Part shown: in pieces, positions 26,871 to 36,348 of the stretch | How the letters are laid out: every line of letters starts with the position of its first letter | Numbering within the stretch: position 1 is the first letter of the stretch | Assembly (NCBI RefSeq): GCF_000427965.1 | Contig: NZ_ATZA01000033.1 | Span: 1 to 63,712, forward strand | Reading direction: 5' to 3' | Source: Olivibacter sitiensis DSM 17696 | Lineage (GTDB): Bacteria; Bacteroidota; Bacteroidia; Sphingobacteriales; Sphingobacteriaceae | DNA: 63,712 nt | The notes under the pieces: generated by a model | The model's input: only the letters and a program-made list of their open reading frames with translations | What the model was told of the DNA's origin: nothing | Database searches by the model: none | Position numbers and translations under genes: made by a program

Positions 26871-28268
26871 TTATCCCAATACAAAAGTTTGCCCTTTCAT
26901 TGGGATTTCCACTCGGTAACCCTTTTCTTCGAGGTCGTTTTTTAGCGCTTCCATGCTTATGGGTTCGCCATGCACCAAAAATACGTTTTTGAGCTTATTG
27001 TTGTCTTGTTGCAGTACGTTATTGACCAGGTCATTATGGTCGCCATGTCCACTCAACGCATCGGTGCGCTGTATCTTGGCGAAGACCGAAAGATCGCGAT
27101 GACGTAGTTTCACGATGGGATCGCCACGTAGTAAGCGATTGCCCAAAGTTCCCGGCGCACAGTAACCTATGAAGAGGATGGTACAATAGTAATTCTGGAT
27201 ATTGTTATATAAGTGATCCTGTATACGTCCACCCTCCAGCATCCCTGCAGAGGAGATAATAATACAAGGCTCGTAATAATTGGAGATTTCCTGACTTTCC
27301 TGCAGGTCTTCCACATACCTCAGGTTATCGAAGCTGAATTGGTCGCCCTCCCGAGCATAAAATTCCTGGGCCTCTTGATTCAGTAGGGAATTGAATCTTC
27401 GGTAAACCTCGGTGGCGTAGTTGGCCAAAGGACTGTCTACAAAGATCTTGACCATGGGCAACAGCCCTTTACTGAAAATGCGATTGAGGCTATATACGAG
27501 GGCTTGTGTGCGACCAATACTGAAAGCTGGGATAATTAATTTTCCCCGTGTTTTGATACAGGTCTCCTCAATGGCCTTTAGCAAGACCTCTTCCAGATTT
27601 TGGTCGCTATGCCAACGTCCTCCGTAGGTCGATTCGCTGATAAGATAGTCGACCTGTGGAATAGGTTCGGGGTCTTGTAAGATTGGGTAGCCCTTACGGC
27701 CTATATCGCCCGTGAAGGCAATGCGTTTGGTCTTGCCCTCATCTTCTATTTCAAATACGACGGCTGCTGCGCCCAAAAGGTGCCCAACGGGAATAAATGT
27801 CACTTGGATACCGTCCTTTATATGAAACGGTTTTTTGAAAGCAATGGTCACAAAACGGTCCGCTGTTTCCATTACGTGCTTTTGGAGGTAGAGAGGAGGG
27901 TTGTGAAAGGTCACCGTACGGTTTTTTCGTTTTACCTTTCTTCTTTCCTTTCTCATAAAAATATTGACCGAGTCCAGCATAAGCAATTCGCCCAATCTTG
28001 CCGTAGGGGCTGTGCAAAGCACTTGTCCTGCAAAACCTTTCCGCACCAGTGTGGGGATATTGCCCGAATGATCGATATGGGCATGCGTCAACACAACGAG
28101 GTCGATATCGGTAGGGCTGAAGGGAAAATCCTCGTTTTTCAGCATATCATTGTTGCCATGCTCGTAGTCTAGGCCACAATCGACTAATATTTTATAGCCG
28201 TCTATTTCCAAGAGATGCATGCTGCCGGTAACCTGCTGAGCGGCACCCCATGTTGTCAATTTTATCAT
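26871..28268 (-). CDS. Beta-CASP metallo-beta-lactamase-fold RNase
   Basis: A 465-residue protein. The metallo-beta-lactamase core has THAHIDHSGN (H62, H64, D66, H67) and later FTGDIGRKG. The inserted beta-CASP domain has P-A-F-S-I-G-R-T-Q-A-L-V-Y and I-I-S-S-A-G-M-L-E-G-G. An RMMBL end follows with GHGDHNDL and NVFLVHGEP. This order matches bacterial homologues of CPSF-73/Ysh1 (RNA specificity domain). They act as endo- or 5'-exonucleases on RNA; the target here is unknown. It stands alone, 80 bases from the ABC transporter gene upstream on the same strand. Confidence 0.9.
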   Translation of the reverse strand: MIKLTTWGAAQQVTGSMHLLEIDGYKILVDCGLDYEHGNNDMLKNEDFPFSPTDIDLVVLTHAHIDHSGNIPTLVRKGFAGQVLCTAPTARLGELLMLDSVNIFMRKERRKVKRKNRTVTFHNPPLYLQKHVMETADRFVTIAFKKPFHIKDGIQVTFIPVGHLLGAAAVVFEIEDEGKTKRIAFTGDIGRKGYPILQDPEPIPQVDYLISESTYGGRWHSDQNLEEVLLKAIEETCIKTRGKLIIPAFSIGRTQALVYSLNRIFSKGLLPMVKIFVDSPLANYATEVYRRFNSLLNQEAQEFYAREGDQFSFDNLRYVEDLQESQEISNYYEPCIIISSAGMLEGGRIQDHLYNNIQNYYCTILFIGYCAPGTLGNRLLRGDPIVKLRHRDLSVFAKIQRTDALSGHGDHNDLVNNVLQQDNNKLKNVFLVHGEPISMEALKNDLEEKGYRVEIPMKGQTFVLG

Positions 28269-28348
28269 GGTATAATATCTTGGGCAGTAAACAAACTACT
28301 GCCATTAGCTGCAAAATAAGGAAATTTGGGGGGAATTAGAAATGTTCT

Positions 28349-30181
28349 TCACACGACTTTCTGCTCCTGTTGTAGGCCGCAAAGGTATCTGTAAAGGCCA
28401 TTCTCATTGAGTAGCAGTTCATTGTGCGTACCACATTCCACCACGCGTCCTGCATCTATGACAATGATTTTATCTGCTTCGCGTATGGTGGATAGCCTAT
28501 GTGCTATGATGATGGAGGTGCGGCCTTTCATGAGTGATTCCAGCGCCTGTTGCACCAGACGTTCGGACTCTGAATCGAGAGAGGAGGTAGCTTCGTCCAA
28601 GATCAGTATGGCGGGGTCTTTCAGAAGGGCCCTTGCTATGGCAATACGTTGGCGTTGGCCACCGGAGAGTTTGACGCCACGTTCACCTACCATGGTGTCA
28701 TAGCCTTCGGGAAAAGCCTCTATAAAATGATGGGCATTAGCTTTGCTTGCCGCTTCTATTATTTCTTCGTCTGAGGCACCCAGTTTGCCATAAGCGATAT
28801 TTTCTTTGATGGAACCACCAAATAGCAATACATCTTGCGGTACAATGGCCACTTGGTTGCGAATGTCAGTCAATTTAAAAGAGAGAGCTGGACGCTCGTC
28901 AAAATAGATCTGGCCTGCCGTCGGGTCGTAAAAGCGGAGTATTAAAGAGGCTAAAGTAGATTTTCCGGTGCCACTCGGGCCTACGATGGCCACTTTTTCT
29001 CCTGCATCTAGGTCAAAGGAGATATCTTGCAGCACGGGCACCTCTTTTCTCGAAGGATAGGAAAAACCGACATGTTCAAAGCGCAATTGGCCTGCAATGT
29101 GTTCTTTTACTTGATTATCTTCGGCCACGATGGATACATCTTCCCGTTTTTCTTCCAATATTTCAACGACACGCTCAGTAGCACCCACGGTTTTTTGTAC
29201 GGTGGCATAGAGCTCGGGGAAACTGCCCATAGAGCCCGCTACAAACAAGGAAGAGATGATATAGGTCGTAAGGCTGCCCACCGTTAGCTCGCCTGTTGCA
29301 ATGAGCGAAGCACCGTACCAGATGACGGCCACGACGGCACCAAATATGCAAAACAAAATAAAGCTGGCAAATAAGCCACGATAACTTGCTCCTTTTAAAG
29401 CCAGATTAACCACGGACTGTAAGGAATTGGCGTATCGTTTGGCCTCATAGGCCTCGTTGACAAAAGCCTTTACATTGCTAATGCCTTGCAAGGTCTCTTG
29501 AACAATGGTATTGGACTCGGCAAGTTTATCCTGTGCCTTTCGGCTTAGATTGCGGATAAAACGACCGAAAAAAGCCGCTACAACAACTACAACAGGCAAG
29601 ATGGCGAGATTGAGCATGGTGAGCTTAATGGACACGATAAACAAGAAACAGATACCACCAATAAGCAATATACCCTGCCTGATCATCTCGGCAAAGGTAG
29701 TGGTCATGGTATCCTGTATCTGACTCAAGTCAGACGATAATCGGCTATTTAATTCACCCACCCTGCGGTTGGCGAAAAAATCCATGGGTAGGGTGATGAG
29801 GTTAAAATAGGTGTCTTTGCGTATATCGGCCAAGGTGCGTTCGGCAACTTCTACGAATAGACGGATTCTGAAAAAGGAAATAAAAGATTGGAAGGCAAGT
29901 ATGCAAAAGGTGACGACTCCTATGGTCTTCATATCGCTTGGTATGACAGCAAGAGTCTGCTCGCCCTGTGCCGCATCCACCATGCTTCCCATGAGGGCCG
30001 GAAGAGCCAAAAGTGACAAACTGGAAAGTACGAGGAAAAGAAACCCAAAGAAGAACTTTAACCGGTAAGGTCTTAGATAAGTCAATAATTTACCAATGTT
30101 TTTGATTGATTTTTTGTTGATCTTCGCTTTCGGGAAATCATCTTGGGAACAATCACCGCTGTTTAATCTCGCTCTTGCCAT
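28349..30181 (-). CDS. ABC exporter, fused permease-ATPase (MsbA/BmrA type)
   Basis: A 610-residue half-transporter with six membrane helices (about 38-330) and an ATPase domain. The ATPase has Walker A GPSGTGKST, a Q-loop in AIVPQDVLLFGGSI, signature LSGGQRQRIAIARAL, Walker B ILILDEATSSLD and the H-loop IIAHRLST. The coupling-helix segment L-P-M-D-F-F-A-N-R-R-V-G-E-L is typical of this group. It should form a homodimer that exports a lipid, peptide or drug; in Bacteroidota such proteins are often annotated as MsbA-like. The promoter just upstream is near consensus. Confidence 0.93.
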   Translation of the reverse strand: MARARLNSGDCSQDDFPKAKINKKSIKNIGKLLTYLRPYRLKFFFGFLFLVLSSLSLLALPALMGSMVDAAQGEQTLAVIPSDMKTIGVVTFCILAFQSFISFFRIRLFVEVAERTLADIRKDTYFNLITLPMDFFANRRVGELNSRLSSDLSQIQDTMTTTFAEMIRQGILLIGGICFLFIVSIKLTMLNLAILPVVVVVAAFFGRFIRNLSRKAQDKLAESNTIVQETLQGISNVKAFVNEAYEAKRYANSLQSVVNLALKGASYRGLFASFILFCIFGAVVAVIWYGASLIATGELTVGSLTTYIISSLFVAGSMGSFPELYATVQKTVGATERVVEILEEKREDVSIVAEDNQVKEHIAGQLRFEHVGFSYPSRKEVPVLQDISFDLDAGEKVAIVGPSGTGKSTLASLILRFYDPTAGQIYFDERPALSFKLTDIRNQVAIVPQDVLLFGGSIKENIAYGKLGASDEEIIEAASKANAHHFIEAFPEGYDTMVGERGVKLSGGQRQRIAIARALLKDPAILILDEATSSLDSESERLVQQALESLMKGRTSIIIAHRLSTIREADKIIVIDAGRVVECGTHNELLLNENGLYRYLCGLQQEQKVV

Positions 30182-30205
30182 TAATCAAATGTCCTTAACA
30201 AAGGA

Positions 30206-30235
30206 CAAAAGTACTGACAATATCTCTCTTGCCAA
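30206..30235 (-). promoter_or_regulatory. Promoter of the ABC exporter (TTG-N19-TACTTTTG)
   Basis: On the minus strand TTG (30235-30233), 19 bases, then TACTTTTG (30213-30206) matches the Bacteroidota consensus fully. The ATG follows 24 bases later. Confidence 0.65.
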
Positions 30236-30336
30236 TCACTGCAACGTCATTTATTGGTTTTGAGATACCAGATGTGAGATATGAGACATCAGATAGGGGA
30301 CTAAATAACGAAATGCTTTAGACTTTCACGTCCAGC

Positions 30337-30879
30337 TCAATGGATGTCTTTGTTCTTGCTACTTGTTATTCTATATCTCATTAACAGTACAAGGAGTAAT
30401 AAACTTAGGGTACCCAAACCGACACACAGCAACAGGTAGATGCTGTTCTCGCTGCGTAGGGCATTGATCTCCGTTTGCCGGTCGTCATTGGCTTTTTGCA
30501 GTTTGCTGATGGTGTTGATGTAGCCGTTGATACGGTTGCCCGATAAGCTGACCTGCTCTTCTATGTTTTTTCTTTCGATATCCTTGAAGTCCAGCAGGGC
30601 CCGCGTCTCCTTAAAGATGAGTTCGTCGTTTTGTACAATCTGCTTCAATATATCTATCGAAGCTTGCATGTCTTTCTTGGTTTTCAGTCCAAAAATGCCT
30701 GTTTTTGCCTTTAGGCTCTTATCAAAATCGCCAAATCTACTGCTTCTTTCTTGCAGTAGCTGGTTTATTTTCTGTCGTTGTATATCATAGGCACTACTGT
30801 CGCGTTGGGCAAATACATTGCCAATACCACTGATGATGAGTACGAACGAGATAAAGACCTTTGCGATGAAATTGCCCAT
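30337..30879 (-). CDS. Hypothetical exported coiled-coil protein with C-terminal TM
   Basis: No family is recognised. The 180-residue product has a signal peptide (about 1-25, ending NVFAQ), a long charged helical region (about 30-145) with heptad-like spacing (Q-R-Q-K-I-N-Q-L-L-Q, IDILKQIVQNDELIFKETRALL, ISKLQKANDDRQTEINALR), then one membrane helix (about 148-168) and a basic tail RYRITSSKNKDIH. It would be a periplasmic coiled coil anchored by its C-terminus with a short cytoplasmic tail. It lies 47 bases downstream of the SAM-hydrolase-fold gene on the same strand and may share its transcript. Confidence 0.72.
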   Translation of the reverse strand: MGNFIAKVFISFVLIISGIGNVFAQRDSSAYDIQRQKINQLLQERSSRFGDFDKSLKAKTGIFGLKTKKDMQASIDILKQIVQNDELIFKETRALLDFKDIERKNIEEQVSLSGNRINGYINTISKLQKANDDRQTEINALRSENSIYLLLCVGLGTLSLLLLVLLMRYRITSSKNKDIH

Positions 30880-30926
30880 ATTTGTACTATTTAAAACTTA
30901 TAACGTACAACGTATAACTCACGATC

Positions 30927-31715
30927 CTAGTCTCGCTTATTAAAAAAAGTGACCAGTATAGTATCATTAAGCCCCATGCCTAGGAGCCCCGCGGCTTTGC
31001 CTCTGTTGAGGGCGATTTCAAGGTGATTGCTGATGCCGAATAGACATAGCTTTTCGCCATTCTCTACCTCATTGTAATGCCAGCTGAGATTTTTGATGGT
31101 CTCATTTCTCCTAAAAGCCAGTTCGAAATTACGACCTTTTTGCACTTTATTGAACAATTCCTTGCTAATGTTTGTGATGATGTTTTCGAACGAATCGATG
31201 TATATGACACTCCCGCGTATGGTGTTGTCGGTAATGGTTGGTTGCAATACATTCTTCAATACAATGTCATCGATGGGATCACCTATTTCGCCTAATTTGC
31301 CCCCTTGTGCCAAGTGGCTGGCCGCCTTAGCGAAAATATCTGTAAGAGGGAAGTGGAGGAATTTGAGATCCTGAACTATATTGAGCTCCACGATTTCATC
31401 GGGTTTGCACTCAAAGATGAGTGAAAATATGCCGCTATCGGCACCAACGAAATAATGGTTTTCATGCCTAATGGCCACATAACGCACATTTTCACTGAAT
31501 ACCGATTCTATACCAATAAGATGGACGGTCTCATCTGGGAAAAATCTATACGCATTTTTCAATACAAAAGCTGCCTGTTGTATGTTGAACGGCGCTATGT
31601 TGTGTGAGATGTCTATCAGCTGGGCATTGGGATATAGGCTGATGATGCTGCCCTTGAGGGCAGCCTGATAAAAATCCTTGTATCCCAAATCTGTTGTAAG
31701 CGTAATGATGCCCAT
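30927..31715 (-). CDS. SAM hydroxide adenosyltransferase (SAM hydrolase, DUF62)
   Basis: A 262-residue member of the family of chlorinase/fluorinase-like enzymes. Landmarks are ITLTTDLGYKDFY at the N-terminus, L-I-D-I-S-H, FVGADSGIFS, YIDSFENIITNI and GISNHLEIALNRGKAAGLLG near the C-terminus. Family members split S-adenosylmethionine with water to adenosine and methionine; a halide-using role is unlikely for a gene in this setting. A near-consensus promoter precedes it and the coiled-coil gene follows. Confidence 0.93.
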   Translation of the reverse strand: MGIITLTTDLGYKDFYQAALKGSIISLYPNAQLIDISHNIAPFNIQQAAFVLKNAYRFFPDETVHLIGIESVFSENVRYVAIRHENHYFVGADSGIFSLIFECKPDEIVELNIVQDLKFLHFPLTDIFAKAASHLAQGGKLGEIGDPIDDIVLKNVLQPTITDNTIRGSVIYIDSFENIITNISKELFNKVQKGRNFELAFRRNETIKNLSWHYNEVENGEKLCLFGISNHLEIALNRGKAAGLLGMGLNDTILVTFFNKRD

Positions 31716-32060
31716 ATGCAGTTTAAACCCCTCGTGTTGACACGATCAAATCCCAAAGGACAAACTTAGATAAATTGTCTTTCAGATGCAATTTACTTAG
31801 AAGCATAAGAGAGCAATTCGTCCGAAAGTCACTGACCACTTAAACTGGGTTGAAAATAGCCTGTTATAGCTACTTTTATTTGTGCCTTTATTTTAGTAAT
31901 CTTGCCTTTGTTTTGCTATGCAAACCTAGCACGAATTTTCAATATTTAGTATTTGGTCAATGCAAAATATCTGAATTCCTTGATACACAAAACGAAAATG
32001 GTAGGGCCTTGTTTGCTGGTCTGAGAAAAAATGAAAGAATAACAAATTATCCGTATAGAT
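31716..32060. other. Divergent promoter region between the SAM hydrolase and phoH
   Basis: These 345 bases hold the SAM-hydrolase promoter on the minus strand. For phoH on the plus strand the best candidate is TTG (31850-31852), 18 bases, TACTTTTA (31871-31878), seven of eight positions in the -7 box, which would give a leader of about 180 bases. No gene was recognised. Confidence 0.4.
31761..31791 (-). promoter_or_regulatory. Promoter of the SAM hydrolase gene (TTG-N20-TAAGTTTG)
   Basis: On the minus strand TTG (31791-31789), 20 bases, TAAGTTTG (31768-31761); both elements match the consensus. The ATG is 45 bases downstream. Confidence 0.6.
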
Positions 32061-33029
32061 TTGAACGAGTTACTAGTTAAATTGGAACAGGTAGATCCTG
32101 TGATGCTATGGGGAGCACAAAATGAACATTTTGAGCTTATCAAAAAATACTTCCCAAAATTGAAACTCGTAGCAAGAGGAAATGAGCTGAAGGTATTAGG
32201 CGAAATGGATGAAAGCCAATTGTTTAAGGAGAAGTTTAATAACATATTGCAGCATTTGGAAAGGTTTCATTCGTTGAGTAGCAATGATATAGAGCATATT
32301 CTTGATGCTAGTCCCGCTGTGAATCAAGGAGTGGCAAGCACCGTGGAGAAAGCTTCTACTTCGTTTGGTGGCGAGCCGATAGTCTATGGACCCAATGGTA
32401 TTGTGGTGCGGGCGCGTACGGCAAATCAGCGCAAGATGGTGGACAGCATTATCAAAAATGACGTATTGTTCGCTATTGGCCCGGCCGGTACGGGTAAGAC
32501 CTATACTGCTGTGGCACTTGCTGTGCGTGCTTTGCGCAATAGGGAGGTAAAACGGATTATCCTTACAAGGCCGGCAGTGGAAGCTGGCGAGAACTTAGGT
32601 TTTCTGCCAGGAGATTTAAAAGAAAAGGTAGATCCCTATCTGCGTCCGCTGTACGATGCCCTGGATGATATGATCCCGGTGGAGAAACTAAGGATGTACC
32701 TAGAGAATAGAACCATCGAGGTGGCTCCCTTGGCTTTTATGCGTGGGCGTACATTAGATAATTGTTTTGTGATACTAGACGAGGCGCAGAACGCTACCGA
32801 GATGCAGCTCAAGATGTTTCTCACACGTATGGGGCCTACCGCCAAATTTATCATCACCGGTGATATCACCCAGATAGACTTGCCCAAAAAACAGCAATCT
32901 GGCCTGCATAATGCCCTGAAGTTATTGGATCATATAGAAGGCATAGATATGATTTACCTTAGTGGCGCAGATGTGGTAAGGCATAAGCTGGTGAGACGTA
33001 TTTTGGAAGCTTACGGAGATATAGATTAA
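32061..33029 (+). CDS. PhoH-family ATPase
   Basis: A 322-residue PhoH/YbeZ-type protein. An N-terminal domain (about 1-105) is followed by a RecA-like ATPase with Walker A GPAGTGKT (140-147), A-R-T-A-N-Q before it, and Walker [11 protein letters not shown]. The family is implicated in RNA metabolism and ribosome maturation, often with YbeY. The start is a TTG at 32061; an in-frame TAA 21 bases upstream rules out a longer protein and no ATG fits. It is the first gene of a four-gene operon with purC, STAS and rnz. Confidence 0.92.
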   Translation: MNELLVKLEQVDPVMLWGAQNEHFELIKKYFPKLKLVARGNELKVLGEMDESQLFKEKFNNILQHLERFHSLSSNDIEHILDASPAVNQGVASTVEKASTSFGGEPIVYGPNGIVVRARTANQRKMVDSIIKNDVLFAIGPAGTGKTYTAVALAVRALRNREVKRIILTRPAVEAGENLGFLPGDLKEKVDPYLRPLYDALDDMIPVEKLRMYLENRTIEVAPLAFMRGRTLDNCFVILDEAQNATEMQLKMFLTRMGPTAKFIITGDITQIDLPKKQQSGLHNALKLLDHIEGIDMIYLSGADVVRHKLVRRILEAYGDID

Positions 33030-33046
33030 TAAATAAAGGTTTTTTG

Positions 33047-33994
33047 ATGAACGTTATAAAAGAAACGCATTTCGAATTCCCTCGGCAAACCGCATTTTAC
33101 AAGGGAAAAGTGAGAGACGTATATACTATTGAAGATAAATTTTTGGCTATGGTGGTCACCGATCGCATCAGCGCGTTTGACGTAGTGCTGCCAAGAGCCA
33201 TACCTTACAAAGGGCAGGTGCTCAATCAGATTGCCGCACGTTTTTTGAAAGCTACGGAAGATATTTTACCCAATTGGGTTATCGACGTGCCAGATCCCAG
33301 TGTCACCATTGGGCGTATAGCAAGTCCATTTAAAGTAGAAATGGTGATAAGGGGATATCTCTCCGGACATGCTTGGCGCGAGTACGCGGCAGGAAAACGG
33401 GAGGTATGCGGAGAGAAGCTTCCAGATGGCTTAAAAGAAAACGATAAGCTGCCTCAGCCCATCATTACGCCTACCACAAAGGCCGCTGTGGGCCATGATG
33501 AAGATATCTCCAAAGCGCAGATCTTGAAGCAGGGCATAGTAAGTGAGGCGGATTATGAGCAACTGGAAGCATATACCAAGGCACTTTTTCAGCGCGGCAC
33601 CGAGCTTGCCAATAAGCAAGGGCTTATCTTGGTCGATACCAAATACGAGTTTGGAAAAATAGGCGATACGATTTATCTCATCGACGAAATCCATACACCA
33701 GATTCGAGCCGCTATTTTTATGCGGATGGCTATGCAGACTTGCAGGAGAAAGGACTGCCACAGCGGCAATTGTCTAAAGAGTTTGTGCGTAAATGGCTTA
33801 TGGAGAATGGATTTCAAGGTAAAGAAGGGCAGGCAATGCCGGGAATGTCCGATGAACTGGTGCTTTCTATCTCCGAGCGATATATTGAGCTATATGAACA
33901 CATAGTAGGAGAAAAGTTTGTGCGTCCGGATATAGGCAATATAATAGAGCGTGTGGAACAAAATATTCTACGAGCAATAGAGAAATTGAATTAA
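33047..33994 (+). CDS. purC: Phosphoribosylaminoimidazole-succinocarboxamide synthase
   Basis: A 315-residue SAICAR synthetase, the purine-pathway ligase that joins aspartate to CAIR using ATP. Signatures are [56 protein letters not shown] and [13 protein letters not shown]. It is of the long form (about 310 residues) rather than the 240-residue enterobacterial form. The ATG at 33047 is preferred to the TTG one codon earlier. It starts 17 bases after phoH. Confidence 0.97.
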   Translation: MNVIKETHFEFPRQTAFYKGKVRDVYTIEDKFLAMVVTDRISAFDVVLPRAIPYKGQVLNQIAARFLKATEDILPNWVIDVPDPSVTIGRIASPFKVEMVIRGYLSGHAWREYAAGKREVCGEKLPDGLKENDKLPQPIITPTTKAAVGHDEDISKAQILKQGIVSEADYEQLEAYTKALFQRGTELANKQGLILVDTKYEFGKIGDTIYLIDEIHTPDSSRYFYADGYADLQEKGLPQRQLSKEFVRKWLMENGFQGKEGQAMPGMSDELVLSISERYIELYEHIVGEKFVRPDIGNIIERVEQNILRAIEKLN

Positions 33995-34015
33995 AAAAAA
34001 GAAAGGGTTTGTGGT

Positions 34016-34396
34016 ATGAGATTTTCAATAGATAAACACGACCGCTATGTGGTATTGAAACCTCTGGAAACGATATTAGACGGTGAAAAGGCCCAACAAA
34101 TAAAGTCGGAGTTTATTTTGCTGAATACAGATGGGCAGCGAAATATCGTGCTGGACCTTTCTGAAATAGAACATGTGGACTCTTCCGGTTTGAGGTGTGC
34201 GCTAATGGCTCATCGCTTGTGCAAAGCGGCGGGAGGGGTTTTTGTCATGTGTTGCGCGAACGAGGAACTGAGGCGGCTCATCAGCCTGTCTCAATTGCAA
34301 GATGTACTAATGAACGTGCCCACTACGCAAGAAGCGGAGGATATTATTTTCATGGAAGAAATTGAGAAGGAGCTTCGCGGTTCCGTAGAGGAATAG
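34016..34396 (+). CDS. STAS-domain protein (anti-sigma-factor antagonist type)
   Basis: A 126-residue single-domain STAS protein. The signature is VLDLSEIEHVDSSGLRCAL, with the phosphorylatable serine of D-S-S-G (S57). Such proteins bind and release anti-sigma kinases by a phosphorylation switch. No partner kinase is encoded nearby, so its target is unknown. It lies between purC (21 bases) and rnz (10 bases), so it is probably cotranscribed. Confidence 0.9.
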   Translation: MRFSIDKHDRYVVLKPLETILDGEKAQQIKSEFILLNTDGQRNIVLDLSEIEHVDSSGLRCALMAHRLCKAAGGVFVMCCANEELRRLISLSQLQDVLMNVPTTQEAEDIIFMEEIEKELRGSVEE

Positions 34397-34406
34397 TTCT
34401 GACTGG

Positions 34407-35321
34407 ATGAAATTTGAGTTAACGATACTTGGGAGCAATTCCGCCACACCGGCGTTTGGGCGCAATCAAACAGCTCAGATACTCAACAGCAATGAGATTT
34501 TTTACCTGATAGATTGTGGGGAGGGGACGCAGCTGCAGCTACAGCGTTTCGGCCTGAAATCCAGTCGCATCAAATATGTGTTTATTTCCCATTTGCATGG
34601 TGATCATTACCTAGGCCTTGTAGGACTCATATCCTCCATGCACCTTAACGGACGCAAGGAGGCGCTCCATGTTTTTGGTCCTGAGCCTTTGCTGGAAATC
34701 ATACAGATTCAACTGCGCTTTTCTGAAACAATTTTGAGCTACCCCTTGCATTTTGAAGCTACAGACCCTTTGCAGGAAAGCTTGATATTGGAAAATGATG
34801 ACCTATATGTGTACAGTTTTCCTTTGCAGCATCGCATCCCATGTACGGGGTTTCGGTTTGTGGAGAAAAAGCGCTTGCCGCATATATTGAGGGAGCGTGT
34901 CGAAAAACTGGGGATTCCAAAAGTGTTCTATTCGAAAATAAAGCGTGGTATGGCATATACAGATCAAAACGGGCTGACCTATCCCGCCAGTGAGCTGACA
35001 GTACCTGCACCCATGCCCAAGTCATATGCTTTCTGCTCAGATACGGTGTGCTCTTGGAGTTACCTTGAATCCATACGGGGAGTAAATTTGCTTTATCACG
35101 AAGCTACTTTTCTGCAAGAGATGCAGGCAAGGGCCCTGGAAACCTATCACACCACCGCATTCCAGGCAGGCGAAGTAGCTTTGAAAGCAAATGTACAGTC
35201 CTTGCTCATCGGCCACTTTTCCTCCCGATACCGTGATTTGGATCCCTTGCTTGCAGAAAGCAAATCTGTTTTTGCTAATGTCAAGCTGGCCATAGAGGGA
35301 CAAACGTACGAGATTATGTAG
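34407..35321 (+). CDS. rnz: Ribonuclease Z
   Basis: A 304-residue tRNase Z. It shows the start ILGSNSATPAFGRNQTAQIL, the zinc motif SHLHGDHYLGL (H62, H64, D66, H67), the flexible-arm region, FCSDTVCSW, LLYHEATF and a C-terminal IGHFSSRY histidine. The enzyme trims 3' trailers of tRNA precursors. It follows the STAS gene by 10 bases and ends in a palindromic terminator that includes its stop codon. Confidence 0.96.
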   Translation: MKFELTILGSNSATPAFGRNQTAQILNSNEIFYLIDCGEGTQLQLQRFGLKSSRIKYVFISHLHGDHYLGLVGLISSMHLNGRKEALHVFGPEPLLEIIQIQLRFSETILSYPLHFEATDPLQESLILENDDLYVYSFPLQHRIPCTGFRFVEKKRLPHILRERVEKLGIPKVFYSKIKRGMAYTDQNGLTYPASELTVPAPMPKSYAFCSDTVCSWSYLESIRGVNLLYHEATFLQEMQARALETYHTTAFQAGEVALKANVQSLLIGHFSSRYRDLDPLLAESKSVFANVKLAIEGQTYEIM

Positions 35322-35345
35322 AGACGGATGATCATCCATCTCTAC
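35318..35345. terminator. Palindromic bidirectional terminator between rnz and the MlaD gene
   Basis: A 28-base near-perfect palindrome (arms GTAGAGACGG / CCATCTCTAC with GATGATCATC between) overlaps the rnz stop codon and lies 5 bases from the stop of the convergent MlaD-family gene. No T run follows, so its efficiency is uncertain. Confidence 0.55.
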
Positions 35346-35350
35346 GGTCA

Positions 35351-36295
35351 TTAATTATTCTTACGTCCAAAAATAGAGAAATGAACGTAGCGTCCTGGAT
35401 TTTCACGGAGATCTATCATCAAGCGGTCGAGATTTTTCGATGATTTGTTGAGGTTGTCATACAACTCTTCGTCATTGAGCAGAAGACCTAATGACCCCCT
35501 GCCTTCGTTGATGTTAGAAACAATGGCCTGCAGGTCGGCTACTGCCTGGTTGGCATTGTTGATGGTTTTCTCAAAATCGGCCCTTGCTACCTTGTCAGAT
35601 ACCTCTTCTAAGTTACTGAAGATAGCGTCTATCTTGGGTCCATTATTCTTGAAATGATTTGAAATCGACTCTGCATTGGCTAGTATAGTGCTAACCTTTG
35701 CCTTTTGAGTTCCCACCAATTCATCAAGTTGAGAGGTTGTGTTCTCCAAGGTGCTAAGCGAATTGGCAATGCTATGGATACTTCTGTTGAAATCTTTCCT
35801 GAAACCGGGATTTAATGTGCTGTGTATGTCATTTAATACAGAATCCAAGGTAGCAACCACTGCCTCGGCCTTCTTTTGTACCGGTTCCACTTGATCTAGG
35901 AAGTTCTGTTGGATATTGGCCCTAAGAGTATCCCCGTCTTGGGCATAGCTTTGGCTATTTCCCAATTCAAAAACAATGGCCTTGCCTCCCAGCAAGTCCG
36001 TACTGGCCAGCCTTGCCATGGTATTGGCAGGGATGGCATAATCGCCCTTGATTTTAAAAGTAGTGAGGATAGTACCATCGGGACGGAGCTTCATGCCGGC
36101 CACCCGGCCTATACTATAACCGTTGACCATCACAGGTTTTGAAACCGTAAGACCATCGACACGCGTATATACGGCATAAAATGTGTTCTCGCTGGAGAAT
36201 ACATCATTTCCCCTTAAGAAACTGTATCCTATTATAAGCACAGCTATGGCTATTGTTGCCATGATGCCTACCTTGGTTTCGTTAGATATTTTCAT
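35351..36295 (-). CDS. MlaD-family (MCE-domain) lipid-transport protein
   Basis: A 314-residue protein with one N-terminal membrane helix (about 8-27), an MCE/MlaD domain (about 35-115; Y-T-R-V-D-G-L, NGYSIGRVAGM, STDLLGGKAI), then a long helical stretch with repeated Asn/Asp-rich heptads (about 130-290). Such proteins are the periplasmic substrate-binding part of ABC systems that move phospholipids between membranes. The ATPase and permease are not in the window. The gene lies 53 bases downstream of the amidase gene. The ATG at 36295 is chosen over the TTG codon before it. Confidence 0.9.
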   Translation of the reverse strand: MKISNETKVGIMATIAIAVLIIGYSFLRGNDVFSSENTFYAVYTRVDGLTVSKPVMVNGYSIGRVAGMKLRPDGTILTTFKIKGDYAIPANTMARLASTDLLGGKAIVFELGNSQSYAQDGDTLRANIQQNFLDQVEPVQKKAEAVVATLDSVLNDIHSTLNPGFRKDFNRSIHSIANSLSTLENTTSQLDELVGTQKAKVSTILANAESISNHFKNNGPKIDAIFSNLEEVSDKVARADFEKTINNANQAVADLQAIVSNINEGRGSLGLLLNDEELYDNLNKSSKNLDRLMIDLRENPGRYVHFSIFGRKNN

Positions 36296-36348
36296 CAAGT
36301 AATGTTCAAATCAATTCTTCGGTTCAACAAGTAAAAGCTAACAATTGT

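Noticed and set aside
31850-32080. 76-codon frame upstream of phoH
   Set aside because: TTG start, overlaps the phoH start out of frame and shows no conserved pattern.
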